Assembly (NCBI GenBank): GCA_017540915.1
Contig: JAFYAD010000041.1
Coordinates: 1-12,501 of the forward strand
Source: Lachnospiraceae bacterium
Lineage (GTDB): Bacteria > Bacillota_A > Clostridia > Lachnospirales > Lachnospiraceae
DNA: 12,501 nt
Reading direction: 5' to 3'
The first letter of the stretch is position 1. Each line of letters opens with the position of its first letter. Both the position numbers and the translations under genes were made by a program. This document shows positions 5,762-12,501 of this stretch, one piece after another. The notes under the pieces are model-generated. The model saw nothing but the letters and a program-made list of their open reading frames with translations, had not been told where the DNA came from and did no database searches.

Positions 5762-8700
5762 ATGAAGGAAGGACGTAGGATCCTCGGAATAGTGCTTGCG
5801 TTGGCGTTGGTCTTCACGACAGTACTTCAGGTACCCAGGGTTGGCGGTGTATATACAGTTTTTGCCAAGGCAAAGACGACTGTGACCGTCAAGACACAAA
5901 AAGAGCTTAACAAAGCCCTTAAAGACAAGAAGGTTAAGAAAATAACCGTTAAGTCAAAGGTTAAAAAGCTCAGTATTAAGAAGGGCAATTATAGCGGAAA
6001 GACACTCGTTGTCAATTCCGCAAAGACAACGCTTGACAATGCCGGATCGTTCAAAGTTGTAAACATCAAAAATGCAGCAACTTTTAAAGAAAAAGCAAAG
6101 AACAACAATATCAAGGTTGCAGACAAAAAACTGAATATTGGAGTTACAAAGACAGCAAAGGATGTAAAATTTACCGTGTCCAAGAAAAACGCTGTTGTAT
6201 CTATGGATATCGCAGGTACTGTATCTGACATCAATGTAAAAAATAGCGGAGCAAAGGTTACCGTTAATCTTAACGGAACGCTTGCGAAGGCTGAGGTCAA
6301 TGCTGCTTCTGAACTTCTCATTGCAGGTAATTCCGGTACTACAGTAAGTGTCGCTCTTAACGCAGACGGAGCCACATTGAAAACAGCAGTAAAGACAGAT
6401 GTTGACGTAAACGCAAAAGCAAATGTTACATTTGAAAAGGGTGCTGAAGACAGTACGGTTACCTCAAAAACAGCAGAAGCAGAGGCTAAGGTAACAAATA
6501 ACACAGAAAAGTCGATAACTGTATCTACAGGTACAGGAAGCACAAATATAGTAGCAGGCTCAGAGTCTACTGTAAGTGGTACAGCAGCCAATACCGTAAC
6601 AGGTAACACTGCAGGAGGTGCTGAAGGCGGCACCGGTGGCGGTGGCGGCGGTGGTGCCGGCGGCGGTGGTGGCGGCTCATCCGGCGGCGGTGGTTCGTCA
6701 TCAGGCGGCGGTTCAGGTTCAGGCGGCGGTTCAGGTTCAGGCAGCGGCTCTGGTTCAGGTAGCGGTTCAGGCTCAGGTTCCTCAGAGACAACCTCAATCT
6801 ACAAGGCTGATGACAGAGTGGCTAAGCTTCTTCAGAAGAAAGTTGTTACTGTTGAGAATCAGGATAAGACAAAAGACATAACCGAATACGTTTATGATGA
6901 CGCAGAGAGACTTGTAAAGTGTGAAGAATCACATGTAAGCGGTAATGAGATTACAAAGTATACAACTGAGAACATTTACCAAGACGGAAAACTCATGACC
7001 TCCACCGATACCAAGGCAAATGTCAGAGGTGATGTGATACTTGATGAAGCAGTGGTTTCAAAGACAGTGAATACATACAACGAAGCTGGAAGGCAAACGA
7101 CCAGCACTACCACTAACGGATCAGGTCTTGAAACATCAAAGACAGAGTGGGAGTATGATGGTTCTAATCGTCAGATAAGAGAGTACAGTGTAAATAATAG
7201 TTCAATATATGACGCTTACGGTTATCTTGCGTCAAATCTCACAAAAAACAACGGCAAAGCTGCATCAACCGGTACTTATAACAGAGAATACGTATATAAT
7301 GTTTCGTCGGATTACGTTGTGTCGACAGATGAAGTGTCTTATGTAAATATTGACAGGGTTGTATTCACAGTAAAGACCATCGGTGATTGGTTTAGCGGTC
7401 AAATTCGCTTTAAACACGGAGCTGGGTATTCTGGTTATAATGAATATGACTATTCGATGGAAGATAGGGAAGGAAATAATACAGAATATTACGAGGCTTT
7501 TGTAAAGCGCATTTCAACAGATTTTGCTACAGATATTTCAGAGTACACCATCGAGGTTTCGGCAGATGAAGCATTTTTCGTAGCTGAACCGGATGAGGGA
7601 ACTGATCCGTCAATTTCATTCTATTTAAGCTCTAGAGATGAGATTGTAGTACTTACGGGCGTTGCTTTCTATGCGGGAGAGACAGCTGTATATACTGATA
7701 CAGAAGGCGATGCATGGTTCGCGACTACCGACACTTATGAGGTAAAAACTCACTACAATGAAGCCGGAAAAAATGAGGGGTATGATAATGAAAGCATAAC
7801 TGTAAATAATCTGACAGGAGAGACAACAGACCATACAACGTATGAATATAATGTATTCCTTGATGAGAACGGTAACAGAATAGGAGAAGCTACTACATCA
7901 AAGACCTTTGATAATAATGATATTCTCACATACTTGGATCGTACATATGATAAGAATACTTCAGGCGTGGAAGAATACGAAAACGAGAGGTATGACCAAG
8001 ATGACTCATTTATGTATGAAGGTTATACCAAAACTATTACTGATAATGGGTACAAAATAGTAAACTATCAGAAGAATGGATATGACGCAGAGAGAACAGA
8101 AAAATCAACAGAGACGGTTGTAAATACGTTCACGGATTCTTTATTGACAGAGGAGAAGCATACTATAGAGTATACTGATGGGTCAGATACCGAGACTTAT
8201 GTTAAAAAGTATACATATGATGCTGAAGGAAGAGAAATAGCTTATATTTACTCTGAAGATGGTACAAAGGATGGCGAATGGTATGAGAGCAGTGAAACAA
8301 CGTATGATGGATTGACAAGCACGGAAACAGTTTGCAATGTTGTATCCGGAGACGGTGTTGTGAGCAAAGAAGTGATTGTTAACACATATGTTGACAAACT
8401 CAATGGAAAACTAAAGAGCAGCCGGAATCTGCATTATGATCGTAGTGATTATTCTCAGGAAACTGTTTCTGATGATGATATTCCGCTAATTCGCGAGGAC
8501 GAGAGCGTATACGATTATTATGAGAGCGGAAGACTTCAATCTAAGACCGGTAAGGATAAGTCATATTACTATAACTTAACAGGAGTAAGTTTGAATTCAA
8601 TATATGAATACAGCTATGACCTGTATGATGATCAAAGTAATGATAAATCAGCTAACGACTACGAAAAATATAATTATAAAAAAAGGCCGTATAGGTGTGC

Positions 8701-9355
8701 GCGCATCTACAAATCAGAAATAAGATATACAGAAGACGGAGAGGTTGATAGAGAGAGCGTAAACGAATACAAGTATAACAAGGCTTATGATCCGACATAT
8801 AGCTATTCAAAGAGCAGTTATACTTATACCAGCTGTTACAGCAACTATGTTGAAACGACAGAGTCCGAGTACAGTGATTACGGATGCAGGACTTCGTATA
8901 AGGAGACAAACAAGAACAGCTGTGATTACTTTGATGATGAGTATGAAGATTATTGGTATGATTCTGAATCATTAGAGACAGCAGACGAATTCGGTTTCCC
9001 GACAGGCTACAAGTGGTCAAAAACTAAGACATCCGTATCAACTGATAATGCGGACGCAGTTGACGTGGTTACCATCAATGATGAGAATACTACTCATGTT
9101 ACGGAGTATGATGATGACGAGTATCTTACAAAGGATGTAGCTACAACTACTGTAAAGAAATACTATGATGACGGAACAGAGTATTATTGTTATGTAGATG
9201 CTGAAGGAAAGAAGACCAACATAAATGTGACAGTTACTACTACCGAGTATGTCTGGGTAGCATCACCTAACGGTCTTAGATCTAATTTTGCCAAGTATTC
9301 AGATTATAACAGTAAGCCAGTATTTGCAAAAACTGCTTACGTGTTAAGAGGTTGA
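5762..9355 (+). CDS. Large secreted protein: beta-solenoid-like N-terminus, Gly/Ser linker, degenerate YD-repeat-like region
   Basis: A 1197-residue exported protein of unknown function. An N-terminal signal peptide is clear: basic MKEGRR, hydrophobic core at residues 7-22, cleavage probable after Ala35 or Ala37. Residues about 38-283 are Lys/Val/Thr/Ala-rich short beta-strand repeats resembling a beta-solenoid. Residues 285-341 are almost pure Gly and Ser. From about 350 to the end, units such as YVYDDAERL, NTYNEAGRQ, YTYDAEGREIAY and YDYYESGRLQS recall the YD repeats of Rhs/teneurin-type proteins, but they are degenerate. A segment near 519-657 does not fit that pattern. There is no LPXTG sorting signal, C-terminal membrane helix or recognisable toxin domain. 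ATG 5762 is chosen because AAAGGAGAAAGG lies just upstream and the signal peptide starts there; an in-frame ATG at 5708 lacks a binding site. A surface or matrix adhesin role is only a guess. Confidence 0.85.
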   Translation: MKEGRRILGIVLALALVFTTVLQVPRVGGVYTVFAKAKTTVTVKTQKELNKALKDKKVKKITVKSKVKKLSIKKGNYSGKTLVVNSAKTTLDNAGSFKVVNIKNAATFKEKAKNNNIKVADKKLNIGVTKTAKDVKFTVSKKNAVVSMDIAGTVSDINVKNSGAKVTVNLNGTLAKAEVNAASELLIAGNSGTTVSVALNADGATLKTAVKTDVDVNAKANVTFEKGAEDSTVTSKTAEAEAKVTNNTEKSITVSTGTGSTNIVAGSESTVSGTAANTVTGNTAGGAEGGTGGGGGGGAGGGGGGSSGGGGSSSGGGSGSGGGSGSGSGSGSGSGSGSGSSETTSIYKADDRVAKLLQKKVVTVENQDKTKDITEYVYDDAERLVKCEESHVSGNEITKYTTENIYQDGKLMTSTDTKANVRGDVILDEAVVSKTVNTYNEAGRQTTSTTTNGSGLETSKTEWEYDGSNRQIREYSVNNSSIYDAYGYLASNLTKNNGKAASTGTYNREYVYNVSSDYVVSTDEVSYVNIDRVVFTVKTIGDWFSGQIRFKHGAGYSGYNEYDYSMEDREGNNTEYYEAFVKRISTDFATDISEYTIEVSADEAFFVAEPDEGTDPSISFYLSSRDEIVVLTGVAFYAGETAVYTDTEGDAWFATTDTYEVKTHYNEAGKNEGYDNESITVNNLTGETTDHTTYEYNVFLDENGNRIGEATTSKTFDNNDILTYLDRTYDKNTSGVEEYENERYDQDDSFMYEGYTKTITDNGYKIVNYQKNGYDAERTEKSTETVVNTFTDSLLTEEKHTIEYTDGSDTETYVKKYTYDAEGREIAYIYSEDGTKDGEWYESSETTYDGLTSTETVCNVVSGDGVVSKEVIVNTYVDKLNGKLKSSRNLHYDRSDYSQETVSDDDIPLIREDESVYDYYESGRLQSKTGKDKSYYYNLTGVSLNSIYEYSYDLYDDQSNDKSANDYEKYNYKKRPYRCARIYKSEIRYTEDGEVDRESVNEYKYNKAYDPTYSYSKSSYTYTSCYSNYVETTESEYSDYGCRTSYKETNKNSCDYFDDEYEDYWYDSESLETADEFGFPTGYKWSKTKTSVSTDNADAVDVVTINDENTTHVTEYDDDEYLTKDVATTTVKKYYDDGTEYYCYVDAEGKKTNINVTVTTTEYVWVASPNGLRSNFAKYSDYNSKPVFAKTAYVLRG
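6614..6784 (+). repeat. Gly/Ser-encoding low-complexity tract with perfect 18-base tandem duplication
   Basis: About 57 codons, nearly all GGC, GGT, TCA or TCC, form the flexible linker of the large secreted protein. Within it an 18-base unit (TCAGGCGGCGGTTCAGGT) is perfectly duplicated at 6701-6718 and 6719-6736. Shorter GGTTCAGG units continue to about 6780. All visible units keep the frame, so length changes would lengthen or shorten the linker without breaking the protein. Confidence 0.85.
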
Positions 9356-9395
9356 TCATTGCTTTAATGAAACAAGTTTTATGCAGATAAAACTT
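9356..9395 (+). other. Two consecutive hairpins after the large secreted-protein gene
   Basis: Immediately after the stop codon is a 5-base-pair hairpin (9356-9360 with 9366-9370, loop GCTTT). Next comes a perfect 9-base-pair hairpin (AAGTTTTAT at 9374-9382 with ATAAAACTT at 9387-9395, loop GCAG). Neither has a T run. They precede the strong terminator at 9406-9445 and may protect the 3' end of the transcript. Confidence 0.55.
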
Positions 9396-9405
9396 AATAA
9401 TGCAA

Positions 9406-9445
9406 TAAACAAAAAAAGTCCTTGCAAGAGGACTTTTTTTGTTTA
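9406..9445 (+). terminator. Strong intrinsic terminator, repeat copy 1, symmetrical
   Basis: A perfect 17-base-pair stem (9406-9422 with 9429-9445) with loop TGCAAG has an A tract on its 5' arm and a T tract on its 3' arm, so it can act in both directions. It ends the transcript of the large secreted-protein gene. Bases 9410-9441 recur identically, in the same orientation, at 10998-11029. Confidence 0.88.
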
Positions 9446-9474
9446 TGACGGGCAAGTATTAATGGCTTTTCTAT

Positions 9475-9502
9475 TTGAACTTTTGCATAATAGTGGTAAA
9501 AT
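9475..9502 (+). promoter_or_regulatory. Probable sigma-A promoter for the ATPase/nuclease gene
   Basis: TTGAAC (9475-9480) and TAAAAT (9497-9502) are separated by 16 bases, giving four and five matches to the -35 and -10 consensus. An alternative -10, CATAAT, lies at 9486-9491. It follows a strong terminator and precedes the gene start by 66 bases, so an independent promoter is expected here. Confidence 0.5.
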
Positions 9503-9568
9503 AGGTTTAAGCCTTGTGTGGTTGATAGAGTATAAAGGCAATTATAGAAATAGTTGGAGAAAACGATA

Positions 9569-10980
9569 ATGGAGCGAAAAATACCGGTTGGGATTCAATC
9601 CTTTGAGAAACTGAGAACTGAAAAATTTATCTATGTGGATAAGTCGGAATATGTCTATCAGCTTGTACATAATAATGTTCCGTATTTTCTCAGCAGACCG
9701 AGAAGATTCGGAAAAAGCCTTTTGCTCTCAACGTTGAGAGCATATTGGGAAGGGAAAAGGGAGCTGTTTGAAGGACTGAAGATAGAAGAACTTGAGAAGT
9801 CAAATTCAGATGCATGGAAATCGTATCCTGTATTTTATTTTGACTTTAACGGTGACAATTTTTCTTCTACTGATGTACATGATGTTTTAGATGGCCTGCT
9901 AAAGGATTGGGAAGGGATATATGGTGATCAATACCGGGATCGGACTTTGGGAGACAGATTCCAGAAGCTTCTTGAACTTGCCATGAAAAAAACCGGTAAA
10001 AGATGCGTGATACTTGTGGATGAATATGATAAGCCGTTACTGGATACAATTGATGACACGGAGGCGCAGACCCGGATCAGGGATGAGATAAAAGGTTTTT
10101 TCAGCAGTCTTAAAAAGGCTGATCAGTTTATTCATTTTATTTTCATTACAGGAGTGTCAAAATTTCATAAAGTCAGCATATTCAGCGACCTGAACCAGTT
10201 AAAGGACATTTCTCTGACCAAACAGTACGCCGGTGTGTGCGGCATTACAGATGAGGAACTGAGACGGTATTTTGAGCCTGAGGTAGAAAGGCTTGCTGAA
10301 GAGCAGAAGTTAAATGTTTCGGAATGTCTTGATGAATTAAAGAAAACATATGACGGATATCATTTCCATCAGGATGGAGTAGGCGTCTATAATCCATACA
10401 GTATGTTTAATGCCTTTACGGACCGTGACTTTGGCTCGTATTGGTTTGAGACCGGAACTCCGACATTTCTGATAAAAAAATTGAGAGATAATCTGTTTGA
10501 TGTACGCAAGTTTACTGACCATACCATTTATGCGAGTGAGTCGGTGTTGAAAGATTATACCGGAGACGGTCTTGATCCGATACCGCTGTTGTATCAGACG
10601 GGATATTTGACAATAGAAGAATATGATAAGCAGAAAAAGCGATATACATTGTCCTTCCCAAATGAAGAGGTGAAATACGGTTTTCTGGAAAGTCTTATGC
10701 CATTCAGTCTGTGATCTATATTGTATTTACGCTTCTTGGGAAAATGGCTTTATGCGAAATGCACACTTTTTCCGGAAGAGTGGATTGCAAGGTTGAAACC
10801 AGGAACTTTGTATATTTATTTGAATTTAAACGTGATGACAGTGCGGAAGCGGCGTTAAAACAGATAGACGATAAAGAGTATGCGTTACCGTTTGCGGCGG
10901 ATTCCAGAAAACTGTATAAGATTGGAGTGACTTTCGATTCAGACAGTCGAAAACTTGTCGGATGGGAAGTTGCGGAATAA
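9569..10980 (+). pseudogene. Broken AAA-ATPase-like / PD-(D/E)XK nuclease gene (DUF1703-associated family), internal deletion and frame change
   Basis: Two fragments of one family protein. The first, 9569-10714 (381 residues, ATG with GGAGA at 9556-9560), is the AAA-ATPase-like part: the opening motif VGIQSFEKLRTEKFIYVDKS, Walker A-like SRPRRFGKSLLL (about 42-53), Walker B-like VILVDEYDK (about 147-155) and the sensor-like FIFITGVSKF. It ends abruptly after FPNEEVKYGFLESLMP. The second, in another frame up to 10980 (89 residues if begun at GTG 10711), is the nuclease end: VIYIVFTLLG, GRVDCKVE, FEFK (the D...ExK core) and EYALPFAADSRKLYKIGV. In family members that I remember, some 60-80 residues lie between these parts, so a deletion with frame change is inferred. 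TGA of the first and GTG of the second overlap as GTGA, but no good binding site precedes it. The native function of the family is uncertain; many copies per genome are common. Confidence 0.82.
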
Positions 10981-10997
10981 AAAGTCTGTGTTTTGTG

Positions 10998-11029
10998 CAA
11001 AAAAAGTCCTTGCAAGAGGACTTTTTTTG
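10998..11029 (+). terminator. Intrinsic terminator, repeat copy 2, between the broken ATPase gene and rpsB
   Basis: A 13-base-pair perfect stem (10998-11010 with 11017-11029, loop TGCAAG) has A and T tracts. It is identical over 32 bases to 9410-9441, with unrelated flanks. It separates the broken gene from the rpsB transcription unit, so rpsB should have a promoter downstream of here. Confidence 0.88.
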
Positions 11030-11169
11030 TGTTAAAGTGAGTGAGTTGTGTGGCGGTTTTCGCCATTGTTATGAAAAACGCACGCAGGATGGATGTTTAA
11101 TGCAGGTGCCGAAAGGTTGCGTGAACAGAAGATATCCTGCGAAGGAAAAAACCACAGGAGGTAAAGAAA
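11030..11169 (+). promoter_or_regulatory. Structured leader of rpsB, candidate ribosomal-protein autoregulatory element
   Basis: A small hairpin (TGGCG 11051-11055 with CGCCA 11061-11065) is followed by an 8-base-pair stem (CGCAGGAT 11083-11090 with ATCCTGCG 11134-11141). That stem encloses an inner hairpin at 11100-11122: ATGCA with TGCGT, a bulged GGT, then GCC-GAAA-GGT capped by a GAAA tetraloop. A competing pairing, CACGCA 11081-11086 with TGCGTG 11118-11123, would exclude both. The strong AGGAGGT site (11155-11161) follows 13 bases after the closing stem. The promoter is unclear; TTGTGT 11046-11051 and TATGAA 11070-11075 (18-base spacing) is only a weak candidate. Control by S2 is an inference. 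Confidence 0.5.
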
Positions 11170-11895
11170 ATGAGCGTTATTTCAATGAAACAGTTACTCG
11201 AGGCAGGTGTTCATTTCGGACATCAGACACGCAGATGGAACCCCAAGATGGCTCCCTACATCTACACAGAGAGAAATGGTATCCATATCATTGATCTTCA
11301 GAAGACCGTAGGCATGGTTGACGATGCGTACAACGCTATTGCTGACATCGCTGCAAACGGCGGCAAGATCCTCTTTGTAGGAACCAAAAAGCAGGCACAG
11401 GATGCTATCGCAGAGGAAGCTACACGTTGCGGTATGTTCTATGTTAATGAGAGATGGCTCGGCGGTATGCTCACAAACTTCCGTACTATCCAGACACGTA
11501 TCAAGAGACTTAAGGACATTGAGCGTATGGAGGCTGACGGAACATTTGACGTTCTTCCCAAGAAGGAAGTTATCCTCTTAAAGAAAGAGCAGGAGAAGCT
11601 TCAGAAAAACCTTGGCGGTATCAAGGAGATGAAAGAGATCCCGGACGCCATCTTTATCGTAGATCCCAAGAAAGAGCATCTTTGCGTAAAGGAAGCTCAC
11701 ACACTGGGTATCCCGCTTATCGGTATCTCTGATACAAACTGCGATCCGGAAGAGCTTGATTACATCATTCCGGGTAATGACGACGCTATACGTGCCGTAA
11801 GACTGATCGTTTCCAAGATGGCTGATGCTGTTGTAGAGGCAAATCAGGGCGAGGCAGTTGTTGTTCCGGAAGCTACTGAGGAGAGCGCAGAGTAA
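11170..11895 (+). CDS. rpsB: Small-subunit ribosomal protein uS2
   Basis: Ribosomal protein S2, 241 residues, a late-assembling component of the 30S subunit that needs S1-type contacts and the neck of the 16S rRNA. Signature segments are all present: [19 protein letters not shown] at the N-terminus, [41 protein letters not shown] and [15 protein letters not shown]. The length is typical, with a short acidic C-terminal tail. The ATG follows AGGAGGT by eight bases. It heads the rpsB-tsf pair (32-base gap). In Bacillus this pair also follows the fla/che operon, which helps to anchor the synteny. An out-of-frame reading across 10962-11294 is a shadow of this gene. Confidence 0.99.
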   Translation: MSVISMKQLLEAGVHFGHQTRRWNPKMAPYIYTERNGIHIIDLQKTVGMVDDAYNAIADIAANGGKILFVGTKKQAQDAIAEEATRCGMFYVNERWLGGMLTNFRTIQTRIKRLKDIERMEADGTFDVLPKKEVILLKKEQEKLQKNLGGIKEMKEIPDAIFIVDPKKEHLCVKEAHTLGIPLIGISDTNCDPEELDYIIPGNDDAIRAVRLIVSKMADAVVEANQGEAVVVPEATEESAE

Positions 11896-11927
11896 TTTGA
11901 TTTTGAGTATAATTGGAGGATTATAAA

Positions 11928-12501
11928 ATGGCTAACATAACAGCAGCTATGGTTAAAGAGCTCCGTGAGATGACAGGTGCAGGCATGATGGATTGCAAGA
12001 AGGCACTTGCAGAGACAGACGGAGATATGGATGCAGCAGTTGACGTTCTCAAAAAGAGCGGTGCAATGAAGGCAGAAAAGAAAGCATCAAGAATCGCAGC
12101 AGAAGGTATCTGCCGCGCAGCTTTGAACGGTACAACAGGTGTTGTTGTCGAGGTTAACTCAGAGACAGACTTCGTTGCAAAGAACGAGGTATTCCAGACA
12201 TTTGTACAGTCTATTGCAGATCAGGCGCTTGCTTCATCATACAATGGCGGTAATAACGGTGAGGATGTTGAGGCTCTTCTTGGAGAGAACGGTCTTAAGG
12301 ACGCACTTGTAGAGAAGACAGCTACTATCGGTGAGAAGCTTTCATTCCGCAGATTCCGCAAGCTTTCAGGTGATATCGTGGTTTCATATCTCCATGGCGG
12401 CGGCAGGATCGGTGTTCTGGTAGCAGGAAAGGGCGCATCTGATGATGCTGCAAAAGAGGCACTTACAAATATCGCAATGCAGATCGCAGCTATGAATCCC
12501 C
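11928..12501 (+). CDS. tsf: Translation elongation factor Ts, 5' part (3' end outside window)
   Basis: The N-terminal 191 residues of EF-Ts, the nucleotide exchange factor that regenerates EF-Tu-GTP. The UBA-like N-terminal domain is visible (ITAAMVKELREMTGAGMMDC, then KKALAETDGDMDAAVDVLKK). The core follows with the EF-Tu-contacting motif ETDFVAKNEVF near residue 80. The second core part begins with VSYLHGGGRIGVLVAGKG and MQIAAMNP at the window edge. GGAGGA (11915-11920) precedes the ATG. No terminator is seen in the 32 bases after rpsB, so the two are co-transcribed. The full protein is normally about 300 residues, so roughly a third lies beyond the window. Confidence 0.98.
   Translation, partial: MANITAAMVKELREMTGAGMMDCKKALAETDGDMDAAVDVLKKSGAMKAEKKASRIAAEGICRAALNGTTGVVVEVNSETDFVAKNEVFQTFVQSIADQALASSYNGGNNGEDVEALLGENGLKDALVEKTATIGEKLSFRRFRKLSGDIVVSYLHGGGRIGVLVAGKGASDDAAKEALTNIAMQIAAMNP

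Noticed and set aside
5989..6633. Minus-strand 214-residue open frame
   Set aside because: Antisense of the Lys/Thr/Val-rich solenoid region; no start signal and no known motif, while the + frame has a signal peptide and ribosome binding site.
6567..6881. Open frames on both strands across the Gly/Ser tract
   Set aside because: Shadows of repeated GGC/GGT/TCA codons; the translations are simple Arg/Leu or Ala/Val strings.
5762..9355. Rhs/polymorphic toxin with immunity gene downstream
   Set aside because: YD-like units are degenerate, there is no RHS core or toxin tip at the C-terminus, and the next gene is a promoter-separated ATPase/nuclease, not a small immunity protein.
9381..9569. 62-residue open frame running through the terminator
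   Set aside because: It reads across a perfect terminator stem and the probable promoter of the next gene and has no binding site.
10962..11294. 110-residue + strand open frame overlapping the start of rpsB
   Set aside because: It runs through the terminator and leader and then out of frame into rpsB, which is unambiguous.
1..12501. CRISPR arrays, tRNA or rRNA genes, insertion-sequence transposases
   Set aside because: No regularly spaced direct repeats, cloverleaf-type segments, rRNA stretches or transposase motifs were seen on either strand.

Overview
The window reads as part of a motile, Gram-positive Clostridia chromosome, most likely Lachnospiraceae (Butyrivibrio/Roseburia-like). This placement rests on the gene order, the Bacillus-type chemotaxis set (CheC and CheD present), the strong AGGAGG-type ribosome binding sites and the protein sequences; no database search was run. 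Every gene supported here is on the + strand.

Region 1 (1-5652) is the distal end of a flagellar/chemotaxis (fla/che) operon: the 3' part of cheA, then cheW, cheC, cheD, a small two-helix membrane protein, the flagellar sigma factor sigD, a short disordered lysine-run protein, a SwrB-like (DUF6115-type) membrane/coiled-coil protein, and a membrane-anchored protein ending in a LysM-like domain of the kind found in MltG/YceG. The genes are closely spaced (overlaps or gaps up to about 75 bases). CheA and CheW form the receptor-kinase complex. CheC and CheD carry out the CheY-P phosphatase and receptor-deamidase adaptation branch. SigD switches on late flagellar genes, and the SwrB-like protein probably supports basal body maturation. 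A hairpin overlaps the sigD stop codon.

Region 2 (5653-11030) interrupts an order otherwise like the B. subtilis series cheA-cheW-cheC-cheD-sigD-swrB-rpsB-tsf. It holds a 1197-residue secreted protein (signal peptide, beta-solenoid-like N-terminal region, Gly/Ser linker, long degenerate YD-repeat-like region with an inserted unrelated domain). This is followed by a cluster of hairpins and then a broken AAA-ATPase-like/PD-(D/E)XK nuclease gene of the DUF1703-associated type. The broken gene lies between two identical 32-base terminator sequences in the same orientation. It appears to have lost an internal segment and its frame.

Region 3 (11030-12501) is the conserved translation pair rpsB-tsf (tsf runs off the end). 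It is preceded by a leader of about 140 bases that can fold into a closed stem with an inner GAAA-capped hairpin, plausibly a ribosomal-protein autoregulatory element.

The points most worth following are the duplicated terminator around the decayed ATPase/nuclease gene, the structured rpsB leader, and the architecture of the large secreted protein.
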